NCBI GenBank assembly: GCA_944386445.1
Contig: CALXBD010000065.1
Coordinates: 1-64,000 of the forward strand
Reading direction: 5' to 3'
Origin: an uncultured Clostridia bacterium
Lineage (GTDB): Bacteria; Bacillota; Clostridia; Oscillospirales; Ruminococcaceae
DNA length: 64,000 nucleotides
The translations under genes and the position numbers were made by a program. This document shows, piece after piece, positions 7,012 through 15,653 of this stretch. Each line of letters opens with the position of its first letter. The first letter of the stretch is position 1. Below the pieces are notes generated by a model. That model was not told where the DNA came from. It saw only the letters and a program-made list of their open reading frames with translations, and searched no databases.

Positions 7012-7506
7012 ATGTCTAGCAAAAAAGCCGGTGTTACATTTAAAGGCACGCCGGAACAGGAAGCCAAGCTCCTGGAAATCATTGCCGCGCACAAGGATCA
7101 GCCGGGCGCTTTAATGCCCGTCCTCCAGCAGGCACAGGAAGTTTATGGATATCTTCCAATCGAAGTTCAGAGCATTATCGCTGAGGGACTGGATATTCCG
7201 CTTGAAGAGGTCTACGGAGTCGTTACATTCTACTCCCAGTTTACCCTCTATCCAAAAGGACAGTATAAAATCTCCGTATGTCTCGGCACCGCCTGCTACG
7301 TTAAAGGCTCCGGCGACGTCTATGACCGGCTGCAGCAGAAGCTGGGCATCAAAGGCGGCGAATGTACTCCTGACGGAAAATTCTCTTTGGATGCCTGCCG
7401 CTGTGTAGGCGCTTGCGGCCTCGCTCCCGTTATGACCATCAACGACGAAGTTTACGGAAAACTTCTTCCCGACGACGTGGATGAAATCCTGGCTAAATAC
7501 GAGTAA
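7012..7506 (+). CDS. hydC: NADH-dependent [FeFe]-hydrogenase, HydC (NuoE-like) subunit
   Basis: 164 residues of the 24-kDa NuoE/thioredoxin-like [2Fe-2S] family. The cluster ligands are visible as CLGTAC (residues about 91-96) and CRCVGAC (about 131-137). The subunit relays electrons between the flavin subunit HydB and the catalytic subunit HydA in trimeric NAD-linked, often electron-bifurcating, hydrogenases. ATG 7012 follows AAGGAGG. It is the first gene of a five-gene plus-strand operon, and a Rex-like operator abuts its ribosome binding site. Confidence 0.93.
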   Translation: MSSKKAGVTFKGTPEQEAKLLEIIAAHKDQPGALMPVLQQAQEVYGYLPIEVQSIIAEGLDIPLEEVYGVVTFYSQFTLYPKGQYKISVCLGTACYVKGSGDVYDRLQQKLGIKGGECTPDGKFSLDACRCVGACGLAPVMTINDEVYGKLLPDDVDEILAKYE

Positions 7507-7527
7507 GTTCCAAAGGGGCTGAGTTTC

Positions 7528-8088
7528 ATGCAGGAATTGTCACTGAATGTTCTGGATATCGCTCAGAATTCCATCCGCGCCGGAGCAAATCTGATCCAGA
7601 TCAGCGTCTTAGAACGAACTGAGGACGCTTTTTTGGAAATCTCCATTTCTGACAACGGCTGCGGCATGACCCCCGAACAGGTGGAACATGTCATGGATCC
7701 CTTTTTTACAACCCGTACCACACGGAAGGTAGGATTGGGAGTGCCGTTTTTCAAGATGTCGGCTGAGGCTACCGGAGGCGATTTTTCCATCGCGTCCCAG
7801 CCGGGAGTGGGAACTAAAACTACCGCCCGCTACCACACTGACCATATCGATATGCTCCCCATCGGGGATATGAACGCCACCATTCTGGCATTGATCACCA
7901 TGAACCCTGCCTTGGATTTCGTATATACCCGCTCCGTCAATGAAAAACAATATGTCCTGGATACCCGGGAACTGAAAGAGGTGCTGGAAGGTGTGCCTCT
8001 GGATACCCCCGAAGTGGCACTTTATCTGAAAGAGGCCCTGGAAGAAGGGACGGCTGCGCTGGAAAAACCAGCATCTGATACCAATTGA
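7528..8088 (+). CDS. Histidine-kinase-like ATPase-fold protein of the hydrogenase operon
   Basis: 186 residues. The first 115 form a GHKL ATPase domain: N box DIAQNSIRAGA, G1 box DNGCGM, then FFTTRTTRKVGLG in the ATP-lid/G2 region. No dimerisation or phospho-histidine domain is present, so it is not a complete sensor kinase. The C-terminal part is of unknown fold. It is found between NuoE- and NuoF-type genes in many clostridial hydrogenase operons; its function there is unproven and may be regulatory. It starts 21 nt after hydC, with AAAGGGG upstream. Confidence 0.8.
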   Translation: MQELSLNVLDIAQNSIRAGANLIQISVLERTEDAFLEISISDNGCGMTPEQVEHVMDPFFTTRTTRKVGLGVPFFKMSAEATGGDFSIASQPGVGTKTTARYHTDHIDMLPIGDMNATILALITMNPALDFVYTRSVNEKQYVLDTRELKEVLEGVPLDTPEVALYLKEALEEGTAALEKPASDTN

Positions 8089-8104
8089 AAGGAAGGAAGA
8101 TTCC

Positions 8105-8479
8105 ATGAAGAGTTTGGAAGAGTTGAAAGCTATTCGCGACCGCGTTAAAAGCAGCGTCGACATTCGTGAAGATAATTCCAATAAGATCCGCGTGGTGGTA
8201 GGTATGGCAACCTGCGGCATCGCAGCAGGCGCACGTCCGGTGCTGGCCGCCTTTACCGAAGAAGTCGCTAAACGCGGTCTGCATAATGTTACCGTGACAC
8301 AGACCGGCTGTATCGGCATCTGCCAGTATGAGCCTGTCGTCGAAATCTTCGACGCGGACGGCAATAAAACAACTTATGTGAAAATGACCGCCGAAAAAGT
8401 TGCCAAAGTGGTGACAGACCATCTGGTAAATGGCAACGTCGTTACAGAATACACCATCGGCAGCATCAATATGAAATAA
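8105..8479 (+). CDS. Thioredoxin-like [2Fe-2S] ferredoxin protein
   Basis: A 124-residue thioredoxin-like [2Fe-2S] protein. Its cluster cysteines are recognisable in MATCGIAAGA (about residue 38) and TGCIGIC (about 65-71). It is a typical small accessory gene of trimeric hydrogenase operons, sometimes called hydD-like, and a likely electron-transfer partner. RBS GGAAGGA precedes the ATG; it starts 16 nt after the ATPase-fold gene and 12 nt separate it from hydB. Confidence 0.85.
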   Translation: MKSLEELKAIRDRVKSSVDIREDNSNKIRVVVGMATCGIAAGARPVLAAFTEEVAKRGLHNVTVTQTGCIGICQYEPVVEIFDADGNKTTYVKMTAEKVAKVVTDHLVNGNVVTEYTIGSINMK

Positions 8480-8491
8480 GGAGGCAGCTTC

Positions 8492-10285
8492 ATGTATCGT
8501 TCTCACGTACTGGTATGCGGGGGCACCGGATGTTCCTCCTCAAACAGCCAGCAGATCATCGACTCCCTGGAAGCGGAACTGAAAGAGCAAGGCTTGGAAA
8601 ATGAGGTCAAGGTCGTTAAAACCGGCTGTTTCGGCCTGTGCGCTCTGGGTCCTATCATGATCGTTTATCCCGAAGGCTGCTTCTATTCCGAAGTTAAGCC
8701 CGACGACGTTCCTGAAATCGTCAGCGAACATCTGCTGAAGGGCAGAATCGTAAAACGGCTTCTTTACAAAGAAACTGTGGCTGAGGATTCCGATAAGGTA
8801 AAATCCCTGAATGAAACCCAGTTTTATGCCAAACAGCATCGTGTTGCTCTGCGCAACTGCGGTGTTATCAACCCTGAAAACATCGATGAATATATTGCCC
8901 AGGACGGATATCAGGCTCTGGGTAAGGTCCTCACAGAAATGACACCTCAGCAGGTTATTGATGTGATCTCCGCTTCCGGACTCCGTGGACGCGGCGGCGC
9001 CGGTTTCCCGACCGGTAAAAAATGGAGCTTCGCAGCTGCCAATCAGGCCGACCAGAAATATGTCTGCTGCAACGCTGACGAAGGTGACCCCGGTGCTTTC
9101 ATGGACCGTTCCGTTCTGGAAGGCGACCCCCACGTCGTTTTGGAGGCTATGGCTATTGCCGGTTACGCAATCGGTGCTTCTCAGGGATACATTTATGTTC
9201 GTGCAGAATACCCGATCGCTGTACATAGACTGCAGATTGCCATTAAGCAGGCTCGGGAATACGGCCTGTTGGGTAAGGATATCTTCGGAACAGGGTTCAA
9301 TTTTGATATTGATTTGCGGTTGGGCGCAGGCGCTTTCGTCTGCGGCGAGGAAACTGCTTTGATGACCTCTATCGAAGGCCATCGCGGTGAGCCCCGTCCC
9401 CGTCCTCCGTTCCCGGCAGTTAAGGGCCTGTTCCAGAAGCCTACCATCCTGAATAACGTTGAGACCTATGCCAACGTTCCCCGGATTATCCTGAACGGCG
9501 CTGAATGGTTTGCTTCCATGGGAACCGAAAAGTCCAAGGGAACCAAAGTATTTGCTCTGGGCGGAAAAATTAAGAACACCGGTCTGGTTGAGGTTCCTAT
9601 GGGTACTACCCTGCGGGAAATCATCGAGGAGATCGGCGGCGGTAGCCCCAACGGCAAGAAATTTAAAGCTGCTCAGACCGGCGGTCCTTCCGGCGGATGT
9701 ATCCCTGCAGAGCATATGGATGTGCCGATTGACTACGATAACCTGATCGCCATCGGCTCCATGATGGGCTCCGGCGGATTGATCGTCATGGACGAAGACA
9801 CCTGTATGGTGGATATCGCTAAATTCTTCCTGGAATTTACCGTTGACGAATCCTGCGGTAAATGTACTCCCTGCCGCGTCGGTACAAAACGCCTTTACGA
9901 GATGCTCGACAAGATCACCCGCGGAGAAGGCACCCTGGAAGATCTGGATAAGATGGAGCAGCTCTGCTACTACATTAAGGCTAATTCTCTGTGCGGCTTG
10001 GGCCAGACCGCTCCTAACCCTGTCTTGTCTACCCTCCGTTACTTCCGTGACGAATATGTTGCCCATGTGGTCGACAAAAAATGTCCGGCCGGCGTCTGCA
10101 AACATCTGATGCAGGTCACCATTTTGACAGACAAGTGCAAAGGCTGCACCCTCTGCGCACGCACCTGCCCGGTGGGCGCGATCGAAGGCTCCGTTAAGGT
10201 GCCTCATGTGGTCAACCAGGCTAAGTGCATTAAGTGCGGCGCCTGTATCGAAAAATGTAAATTCGGCGCCATTGTCAAGAAGTAA
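8492..10285 (+). CDS. hydB: NADH-dependent [FeFe]-hydrogenase, HydB (NuoF-like) flavin subunit
   Basis: 597 residues. Domains in order: an N-terminal thioredoxin-like [2Fe-2S] domain (CGGTGC, TGCFGLC), the NuoF FMN/NADH domain (GRGGAGFPTGKKW near 165, CNADEGDPGAF near 195), a [4Fe-4S] site (ESCGKCTPC near 450 with a later SLCGLG), and a C-terminal double [4Fe-4S] ferredoxin (CKGCTLCARTCP, CIKCGACIEKC). This is the full architecture of HydB of bifurcating or NAD-linked hydrogenases, where NADH is oxidised and electrons pass to HydA. GGAGG precedes the ATG. Lies between the [2Fe-2S] gene and hydA. Confidence 0.96.
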   Translation: MYRSHVLVCGGTGCSSSNSQQIIDSLEAELKEQGLENEVKVVKTGCFGLCALGPIMIVYPEGCFYSEVKPDDVPEIVSEHLLKGRIVKRLLYKETVAEDSDKVKSLNETQFYAKQHRVALRNCGVINPENIDEYIAQDGYQALGKVLTEMTPQQVIDVISASGLRGRGGAGFPTGKKWSFAAANQADQKYVCCNADEGDPGAFMDRSVLEGDPHVVLEAMAIAGYAIGASQGYIYVRAEYPIAVHRLQIAIKQAREYGLLGKDIFGTGFNFDIDLRLGAGAFVCGEETALMTSIEGHRGEPRPRPPFPAVKGLFQKPTILNNVETYANVPRIILNGAEWFASMGTEKSKGTKVFALGGKIKNTGLVEVPMGTTLREIIEEIGGGSPNGKKFKAAQTGGPSGGCIPAEHMDVPIDYDNLIAIGSMMGSGGLIVMDEDTCMVDIAKFFLEFTVDESCGKCTPCRVGTKRLYEMLDKITRGEGTLEDLDKMEQLCYYIKANSLCGLGQTAPNPVLSTLRYFRDEYVAHVVDKKCPAGVCKHLMQVTILTDKCKGCTLCARTCPVGAIEGSVKVPHVVNQAKCIKCGACIEKCKFGAIVKK

Positions 10286-10303
10286 AGGAGTGTGGCTCAA
10301 GTC

Positions 10304-12052
10304 ATGGAAATGGTCAATATTAAAATCAATAACATGCCGGTAGCCGTCGCGCCGGGAACCACCATCCTGGAAGCGGCTCATCAGGCCGGGATCCAGATCC
10401 CGACCCTTTGCTACCTGAAAGAAATCAATGAAATCGGCGCCTGCCGAATCTGTATGGTGGAAGTCAAAGGCGCACGCAGCCTTGTGACTGCCTGTGTATA
10501 CCCTGTCAGCGAGGGCATGGAAGTATTTACAAATACTCCCAAGGTTTTGGAGTCCCGCCGTCAGAATCTGGAACTGCTGCTTTCCACTCACGACCGGAAA
10601 TGTCTGTCCTGTGTCAAATCCGGCAAATGTGAACTGCAGAAGCTCTGTCTGGATTACGGTGTAGACAACGAGTCCGCTTACGATGGTGAACGGATCCAGT
10701 ACGAAATCGATGATTCCGCACCTCACATGATCCGTGATAACAATAAGTGCGTACTGTGCCGCCGCTGTGCTGCTGTCTGCCGCAAATGGCAGGATGTGGG
10801 CGTTATCGGTGCCAACGAGCGCGGTTTCCGCACCAATATTTCCTGCGCTTTTGAGTCTCCTCTGGGCGAAGTGGCCTGTATTTCCTGCGGTCAGTGCATC
10901 GTGGCTTGCCCCACCGGCGCTCTCTCCGAAAAAGATCAGACTCAGGATGTCCTCAAGCTGCTGGCCGACCCGGAAAAGACTGTCATCGTTCAGACCGCTC
11001 CGGCTACCCGTGTTACCATCGGCGAAGCATTCGGTATGCCCATCGGCACCAACGCAGAAGGCAAGATGGTCGCTGCTCTCCGCCGTCTGGGCTTCAATAA
11101 GGTCTTTGACACCAACTTTGCTGCTGACCTGACCATCATGGAAGAAGCCAACGAACTGGTAGAACGGATTCAGAACGGCGGTACTCTGCCGATGATTACT
11201 TCTTGTTCTCCCGGATGGGTCAAGTACTGCGAGCATTACTTCCCTGAATTTATCCCCAACCTCTCTACCTGCAAATCTCCTCAGCAGATGTTCGGTGCAG
11301 TCGCCAAGACCTGGTATGCTAAACAGATCGGCGTCGATCCCAAGAACCTGGCAGTGGTTTCCATCATGCCCTGTACCGCTAAGAAGTTCGAAGTGGGACG
11401 GGATAACGAGTCCGCAGCAGGTGTTCCTGATGTCGATGTCGCTCTGACCACCCGGGAACTGGCACGGATGATCCAGACTGCCGGTCTCGACTTCGTAAAT
11501 CTGCCTGACGAAGACTATGATGCTCCTTTGGGCATTGATACCGGTGCAGGCCTGATCTTCGGCGCTACCGGCGGCGTTATGGAGGCTGCTCTCCGGACCG
11601 CAGCCGACTGGCTCACCGGCGGAAATGCTTCCGGCGAAGCACTGGAATTCAAGGAAGTTCGCGGCACTGAAGGCGTCAAGGAAGCTTCCTACACCATTGG
11701 TGGTCTTACCCTTAAAATTGCGGTTTGCTCCGGCTTGGTCAATGCCAAGAAGGTCCTGCGGGCTGTCAAAGAGGGTAAAGCGGATTACCAGTTCATTGAA
11801 ATCATGGCCTGCCCCGGCGGCTGTGTCAACGGCGGCGGTCAGCCCTTCCAGCCTGCTTCTGTGCGCAACTTTACGGATCTCCGCGCTCTTCGGGCTCAGG
11901 GTCTCTACCGGACCGATGCTAAGATGGAACTGCGGAAATCTCATGAGAACCCCAGCATCATCAAGCTTTATGATGAGTTCTTGGGCAAACCCGGCAGCCA
12001 TGTGGCACATGAAGTACTCCATACCTCTTATGTGAAACGTCCGAAATATTAA
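10304..12052 (+). CDS. hydA: [FeFe]-hydrogenase catalytic subunit HydA
   Basis: 582 residues. Order: plant-type [2Fe-2S] domain (GACRIC, about 40), His-Cys [4Fe-4S] domain (HDRKCLSC to C118), two [4Fe-4S] motifs (CVLCRRCAAVC, CISCGQCIVAC), then the H-cluster domain with TSCSPGW (about 299), MPCTAKKFE (about 357) and MACPGGCVNGGG (about 503), and a C-terminal small-subunit-like tail. All H-cluster motifs are canonical, so it should be an active proton-reducing or H2-oxidising enzyme. ATG 10304 lies 13 nt after AAGGAG; GTG 10292 is only 1 nt from it and unlikely. It ends the hyd operon, before a strong terminator. The maturases HydEFG are not in this window. Confidence 0.96.
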   Translation: MEMVNIKINNMPVAVAPGTTILEAAHQAGIQIPTLCYLKEINEIGACRICMVEVKGARSLVTACVYPVSEGMEVFTNTPKVLESRRQNLELLLSTHDRKCLSCVKSGKCELQKLCLDYGVDNESAYDGERIQYEIDDSAPHMIRDNNKCVLCRRCAAVCRKWQDVGVIGANERGFRTNISCAFESPLGEVACISCGQCIVACPTGALSEKDQTQDVLKLLADPEKTVIVQTAPATRVTIGEAFGMPIGTNAEGKMVAALRRLGFNKVFDTNFAADLTIMEEANELVERIQNGGTLPMITSCSPGWVKYCEHYFPEFIPNLSTCKSPQQMFGAVAKTWYAKQIGVDPKNLAVVSIMPCTAKKFEVGRDNESAAGVPDVDVALTTRELARMIQTAGLDFVNLPDEDYDAPLGIDTGAGLIFGATGGVMEAALRTAADWLTGGNASGEALEFKEVRGTEGVKEASYTIGGLTLKIAVCSGLVNAKKVLRAVKEGKADYQFIEIMACPGGCVNGGGQPFQPASVRNFTDLRALRAQGLYRTDAKMELRKSHENPSIIKLYDEFLGKPGSHVAHEVLHTSYVKRPKY

Positions 12053-12062
12053 TTGATTGCAT

Positions 12063-12102
12063 AAAACCGGCACGGAACGAACCCGTTCCGTGCCGGTTTT
12101 CC
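12063..12102 (+). terminator. Intrinsic terminator of the hyd operon
   Basis: A perfect stem AAAACCGGCACGGAA / TTCCGTGCCGGTTTT follows hydA directly and ends in TTTTCC. Confidence 0.88.
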
Positions 12103-12125
12103 TATGAAATCAGAAAGGAATCGTC

Positions 12126-13505
12126 ATGGCTCTTACCAACCGTATCCGTCCCGGTTCCACAGACATGACCACTGGAAATCCCTACAAGCTGATTATCCTG
12201 TTCTCCATTCCTCTGTTGATTGGAAACGTGTTCCAGCAGCTCTACAACATGCTGGACAGCATCGTGGTGGGGAATTTCATCGGGGAAAAGGCACTGGCAG
12301 CAGTCGGAACCGGATTTCCTATCATCTTTATGCTCAGCTCCCTGTTTACGGTGATCGGCTCCGGTGCCACTGTTATGATCGCTCAGTTTTACGGGGCCCG
12401 GGATATTGAAAAGGTCAATCAGACAGTCGGGACCATTTATTCGGCTATGCTGGTGGGAATCGTCCCCCTCAGCCTACTGGGAATTGTCACCACCAGGCCT
12501 CTGCTGAAGCTGATCCAGGTCCCTGACGACGGCACACTGGATATGGCAGTCCTTTACATGATCGTCATCTATGTGGGACTGATCGGAAGCATTGGCTTCA
12601 ATATCAACTACGGCATCCTTCAGGGGCTGGGGGACAGCCGCAGTTCCCTGATTTTCCTCCTGATTGCCACCATCGTCAACATCGTGCTGGACCTGCTGTT
12701 TACCCTGGCCTTCCGCTGGGGAGTGTTTGGGGTGGCGCTGGCTACGATCATCGCTCAGCTATGCTCCTGGCTCTTCGGTGTATGGTACATCAACAAGCAT
12801 TACGATTTTGTCCATATCAGCCTGCGCCGCTTCTTTTTCGACAAAAAGCTGTTCCGAGAGGCCATGCGGCTGGGAATCCCGGCCGGAATCCAGCAAGCGC
12901 TCTTCTCTGTGGGCATGATGCTGATGCAATCCCTGGTCAACGGCTATGGTTCTGCGTTTATGGCGGGATTCAACGGCGCCAACAAGCTGGATACCTTCGC
13001 GTTTATGCCTATCCAGAGTTTTACCACCGCCATGACTACATACACCGGTCAAAACATCGGCGCCTGCGACCTCAAGCGGGTCAAGGACGGCACCCGCTCC
13101 GGCTTGGTGATCTGCGTGGGGTTCGCAGTGGTGATCTCCATTATTCTGTTCCCGCTGAGCCCCGTTATGATGCGGCTGTTCAGCTCCTCCCAGGAGGTCA
13201 TTGACGCCGGCGTTGCCTATCTGCACACCGTGCTGCCCTTCTACTTCCTGCTGGCCATAGTCTTTATGTACAACAGCATCCTGCGGGGCACCGGCGAGAT
13301 GATGGTACCGATGATCTCGTCATTCCTGGCGCTGTGGCTGGCAAGGCTGCCGGCTGCCTATCTGCTGGCATACTTCTTCGGCAAGGAAGCCATCTTCTAC
13401 TCTTACGGCATCGGTTGGCTCATCGGCGGTATTATCTCCGCCTGTTACTACTATTCCGGCCGCTGGAAGGGAAAAAGCGTTGTCCGGCATACGGAGAAAA
13501 CATAA
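12126..13505 (+). CDS. MATE family efflux transporter
   Basis: 459 residues, 12 predicted membrane segments. The N-terminus PYKLIILFSIPLLIGNVFQQLYNMLDSIVVGNFIG is typical of the MATE/DinF-type Na+- or H+-coupled exporters; a second matching repeat begins near residue 235 (AMRLGIPAGIQQAL). The substrate cannot be told from the sequence; drugs and cationic metabolites are common. GAAAGGAA precedes ATG 12126. It sits after the hyd terminator and has no obvious promoter of its own, so read-through is possible. Converges with the chromate-transporter genes, whose 3' end overlaps its terminator. Confidence 0.92.
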   Translation: MALTNRIRPGSTDMTTGNPYKLIILFSIPLLIGNVFQQLYNMLDSIVVGNFIGEKALAAVGTGFPIIFMLSSLFTVIGSGATVMIAQFYGARDIEKVNQTVGTIYSAMLVGIVPLSLLGIVTTRPLLKLIQVPDDGTLDMAVLYMIVIYVGLIGSIGFNINYGILQGLGDSRSSLIFLLIATIVNIVLDLLFTLAFRWGVFGVALATIIAQLCSWLFGVWYINKHYDFVHISLRRFFFDKKLFREAMRLGIPAGIQQALFSVGMMLMQSLVNGYGSAFMAGFNGANKLDTFAFMPIQSFTTAMTTYTGQNIGACDLKRVKDGTRSGLVICVGFAVVISIILFPLSPVMMRLFSSSQEVIDAGVAYLHTVLPFYFLLAIVFMYNSILRGTGEMMVPMISSFLALWLARLPAAYLLAYFFGKEAIFYSYGIGWLIGGIISACYYYSGRWKGKSVVRHTEKT

Positions 13506-13509
13506 TACG

Positions 13510-14088
13510 CTATCGGTTCAACAACGGGTATGCGATCATTCCGATCACCCCTGCTCCTCCCATGATGAGCAGGGGATCTTTTTTCGTTTTTCTCAGAAGA
13601 ATCAGGCAAATTGCGAAAAGCGCTATAGCAATTAAGTCCAATTTGTCAAAAGGAAGGTGATATATACTCTCTGTATTTCCTCCAAAAAAGCTCATCAGCA
13701 AAATGGACAGGCCGGCAGAACCGATCAGGGCTACTCCCGCAGGCCGAAGTCCTCCCAGGACTCCCTGCACCACCGAAACATCCCGGTATTTGAAATAAAT
13801 AAAGGACAAAAAAAGGACAATGACGCAAGAGGGCAAGATACAGCCCAAGGTGGCAACAATCGCTCCAGCGATCCCACCGATCCGCATCCCTACAAAGGTA
13901 GCCGAATTAATTGCCACCGGCCCCGGGGTCATCTGTGAAATCGTTATGATATCCGCAAATTCCCCCATGGTCAGCCAATGATATTTATCGACGACCTGGG
14001 CCTGGATCAAAGGCATGGAAGCGTACCCGCCGCCGATGCTGAACAGGCCGATCTGCATGAAACTCAACAAAAGCTCCCAGTAAATCAC
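13510..14088 (-). CDS. Chromate transporter, short-chain CHR subunit
   Basis: 192 residues, about six membrane segments, one CHR domain. The signature GLFSIGGGYASMPLIQ and the TPGPVAINSATFVG segment are characteristic. Short CHR proteins work as pairs, and the partner gene lies immediately upstream with a 4-nt ATGA overlap. The family exports chromate; in gut anaerobes the physiological anion is unknown. The 3' end overlaps the opposite-strand MATE terminator. Confidence 0.88.
   Translation of the reverse strand: MIYWELLLSFMQIGLFSIGGGYASMPLIQAQVVDKYHWLTMGEFADIITISQMTPGPVAINSATFVGMRIGGIAGAIVATLGCILPSCVIVLFLSFIYFKYRDVSVVQGVLGGLRPAGVALIGSAGLSILLMSFFGGNTESIYHLPFDKLDLIAIALFAICLILLRKTKKDPLLIMGGAGVIGMIAYPLLNR
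13548..13586 (+). terminator. Plus-strand terminator of the MATE gene, inside the convergent CHR gene
   Basis: CCCCTGCT / AGCAGGGG stem with a 12-nt loop followed by ATCTTTTTTCG. It lies within the 3' coding end of the opposite-strand chromate transporter gene. Confidence 0.7.
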
Positions 14089-14657
14089 GCGGACTCCCCC
14101 TTTGTGTTCTTTTTCCAGAAGTAATTGAGCAGTCCTACAATTCCACTGGCGAGGATTACCCAGATTACATTTACCTCAAAGAAGCAGGCGGCGACAAACG
14201 CCAGAACCATTGTAACAATTGCCACGGGATCCTTGCCCCGCACGATATCGATGGACATTTTCATGACAACATCCACGATCACAGCAGCTACTCCGGCCCG
14301 CATCCCGGTCATCAGGCCGGTAAAGTAGACATTGTCCCGAAAAGCCTGGTAAAACACCGATATGACGCTGAGCAGTATCAGCGGCGGCAAGATAGCCCCC
14401 AAAATTGTGACCAAAGCCCCCAACAGCCCTGCCAGCCGGTATCCGATGAGGATCGACGCGTTCACGGCGATGGCCCCGGGTGTAGATTGGGCAATGGCAG
14501 CAATATCCAGCATCTCGTTTTCGTCAATCCAATGAAGCTCGTCAACAAACCGCTTTTTCATCAACGGAACAATCACAAAGCCTCCGCCTACCGTAAAGGC
14601 GCTGAGGCTAAACGTAGATCGGAACAGGGTCCAGTAAAATTTAGCGTTCCGCTTCAT
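14085..14657 (-). CDS. Chromate transporter, short-chain CHR subunit (partner)
   Basis: 190 residues with one CHR domain: SAFTVGGGFVIVPLM and STPGAIAVNASILIGYRLAG match the family signature. The two proteins likely form a heterodimer with inverted topology. GAGGGAG lies 3 nt before the ATG at 14657; a further upstream in-frame codon lacks an RBS. It is the first gene of the pair. A TATAAT box lies about 30 nt upstream on the minus strand (14688-14693), without a clear -35. Confidence 0.87.
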   Translation of the reverse strand: MKRNAKFYWTLFRSTFSLSAFTVGGGFVIVPLMKKRFVDELHWIDENEMLDIAAIAQSTPGAIAVNASILIGYRLAGLLGALVTILGAILPPLILLSVISVFYQAFRDNVYFTGLMTGMRAGVAAVIVDVVMKMSIDIVRGKDPVAIVTMVLAFVAACFFEVNVIWVILASGIVGLLNYFWKKNTKGESA

Positions 14658-14876
14658 GAACTCCCTCTTTTCCAATAAGCTGTCTTTATTATACACCTTC
14701 GCAGATATAACGAAAAGTATAAAAACGCAATTATTACAATAGGATTTTGCTTATGGTTCTCCTGGGCGATCACAACAATAGCGCAAGCACAAAATTTGCT
14801 ATTTCCGATACAAAAATTCAAAAAAGTCCTTCCTTTTCTGATAAAATGTGGTACAATCATTGCAGGAGGGTGCATT

Positions 14877-15653
14877 ATGAACTTTTTGAATCAGGTGACC
14901 GTAACCGATATCGGCGAGGTGTTTGCAGTTCCTGTCAGCAAGGGACATATCCGGAAAATGATCAACCGCAAATGCTATGGGATCTCCTTTTGCGAAAGCG
15001 GGAAAATCATCTACCACCACAATGGTAAGGAATTTCTTTCTGACCGCAACCACGCCGTTTTTTTGCCCCAAGGAGAAAGCTATCAGCTGCTCGATCGGGA
15101 AAACGGGCTGTTCCCGGTGATCAATTTTTTCTGCACGCCGGAATTTTGCCATAGGGAGATCGTCAGCATTGAAATTCCATCTGTCGAAGGTTTTTTGCGG
15201 GATTATGATACCCTCAGCAGGTTGATCCTGTTCCGCGGGGATGAATCCCGGGCCAAAGCCATGGCGATCCTGTATGACATACTGGGAAGACTGGCCGCCT
15301 GCGGCTCGGAAAGCCGGGAACGACACCTTTTGGAACCGGCTATTGCCTACCTGGAGGAGCATCTGGCAGACCCGGAACTATCCAATCTGGTCCTGGCCCA
15401 GCAGGCCCATATCAGCGAAGCCTATTTCCGACGCCTGTTTCAGGCAGTGTATGGGATTTCTCCGGGAAGGTACATTCAGGATATCCGCATGAGACGGGCC
15501 AGAGAACTTCTCAGCGGCAGTTCCCCAGCTGTTTCCGCCGTCGCTGAACAGTGCGGCTTTTCCAGCGTGTACCATTTCAGCAGGGCCTTCCGCCAATTTA
15601 CCGGCTACTCTCCCACCGAGTATCACCGCCGGTATGGCGGAATGGGGGTCTAA
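14877..15653 (+). CDS. AraC family transcriptional regulator
   Basis: 258 residues. The N-terminal half is a cupin-like ligand domain. The C-terminal 100 residues carry the two helix-turn-helix motifs of AraC proteins (ISEAYFRRLFQAVYGISP, then AVAEQCGFSSVYHFSRAFRQ and GYSPTEYHRR). AGGAGGG precedes ATG 14877 and TACAAT lies about 20 nt upstream. It ends with a 4-nt overlap to the convergent AraC gene. It probably controls nearby sugar genes; the effector is unknown. Confidence 0.9.
   Translation: MNFLNQVTVTDIGEVFAVPVSKGHIRKMINRKCYGISFCESGKIIYHHNGKEFLSDRNHAVFLPQGESYQLLDRENGLFPVINFFCTPEFCHREIVSIEIPSVEGFLRDYDTLSRLILFRGDESRAKAMAILYDILGRLAACGSESRERHLLEPAIAYLEEHLADPELSNLVLAQQAHISEAYFRRLFQAVYGISPGRYIQDIRMRRARELLSGSSPAVSAVAEQCGFSSVYHFSRAFRQFTGYSPTEYHRRYGGMGV

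Noticed and set aside
8105..8479. Catalytic or maturase function for the small [2Fe-2S] protein
   Set aside because: It is a short single thioredoxin-like domain; maturases HydE, HydF and HydG are radical-SAM or GTPase proteins not present here.
10292..10303. GTG start of hydA at 10292
   Set aside because: It is only 1 nt from the AAGGAG, too close for initiation; ATG 10304 fits and gives the family-typical N-terminus.
8540..12073. A 1177-codon open frame on the minus strand across hydB and hydA
   Set aside because: It is antisense to two genes with complete, motif-rich proteins. Codon bias of hydBA keeps the opposite frame open. It has no RBS-led start or recognisable domain.
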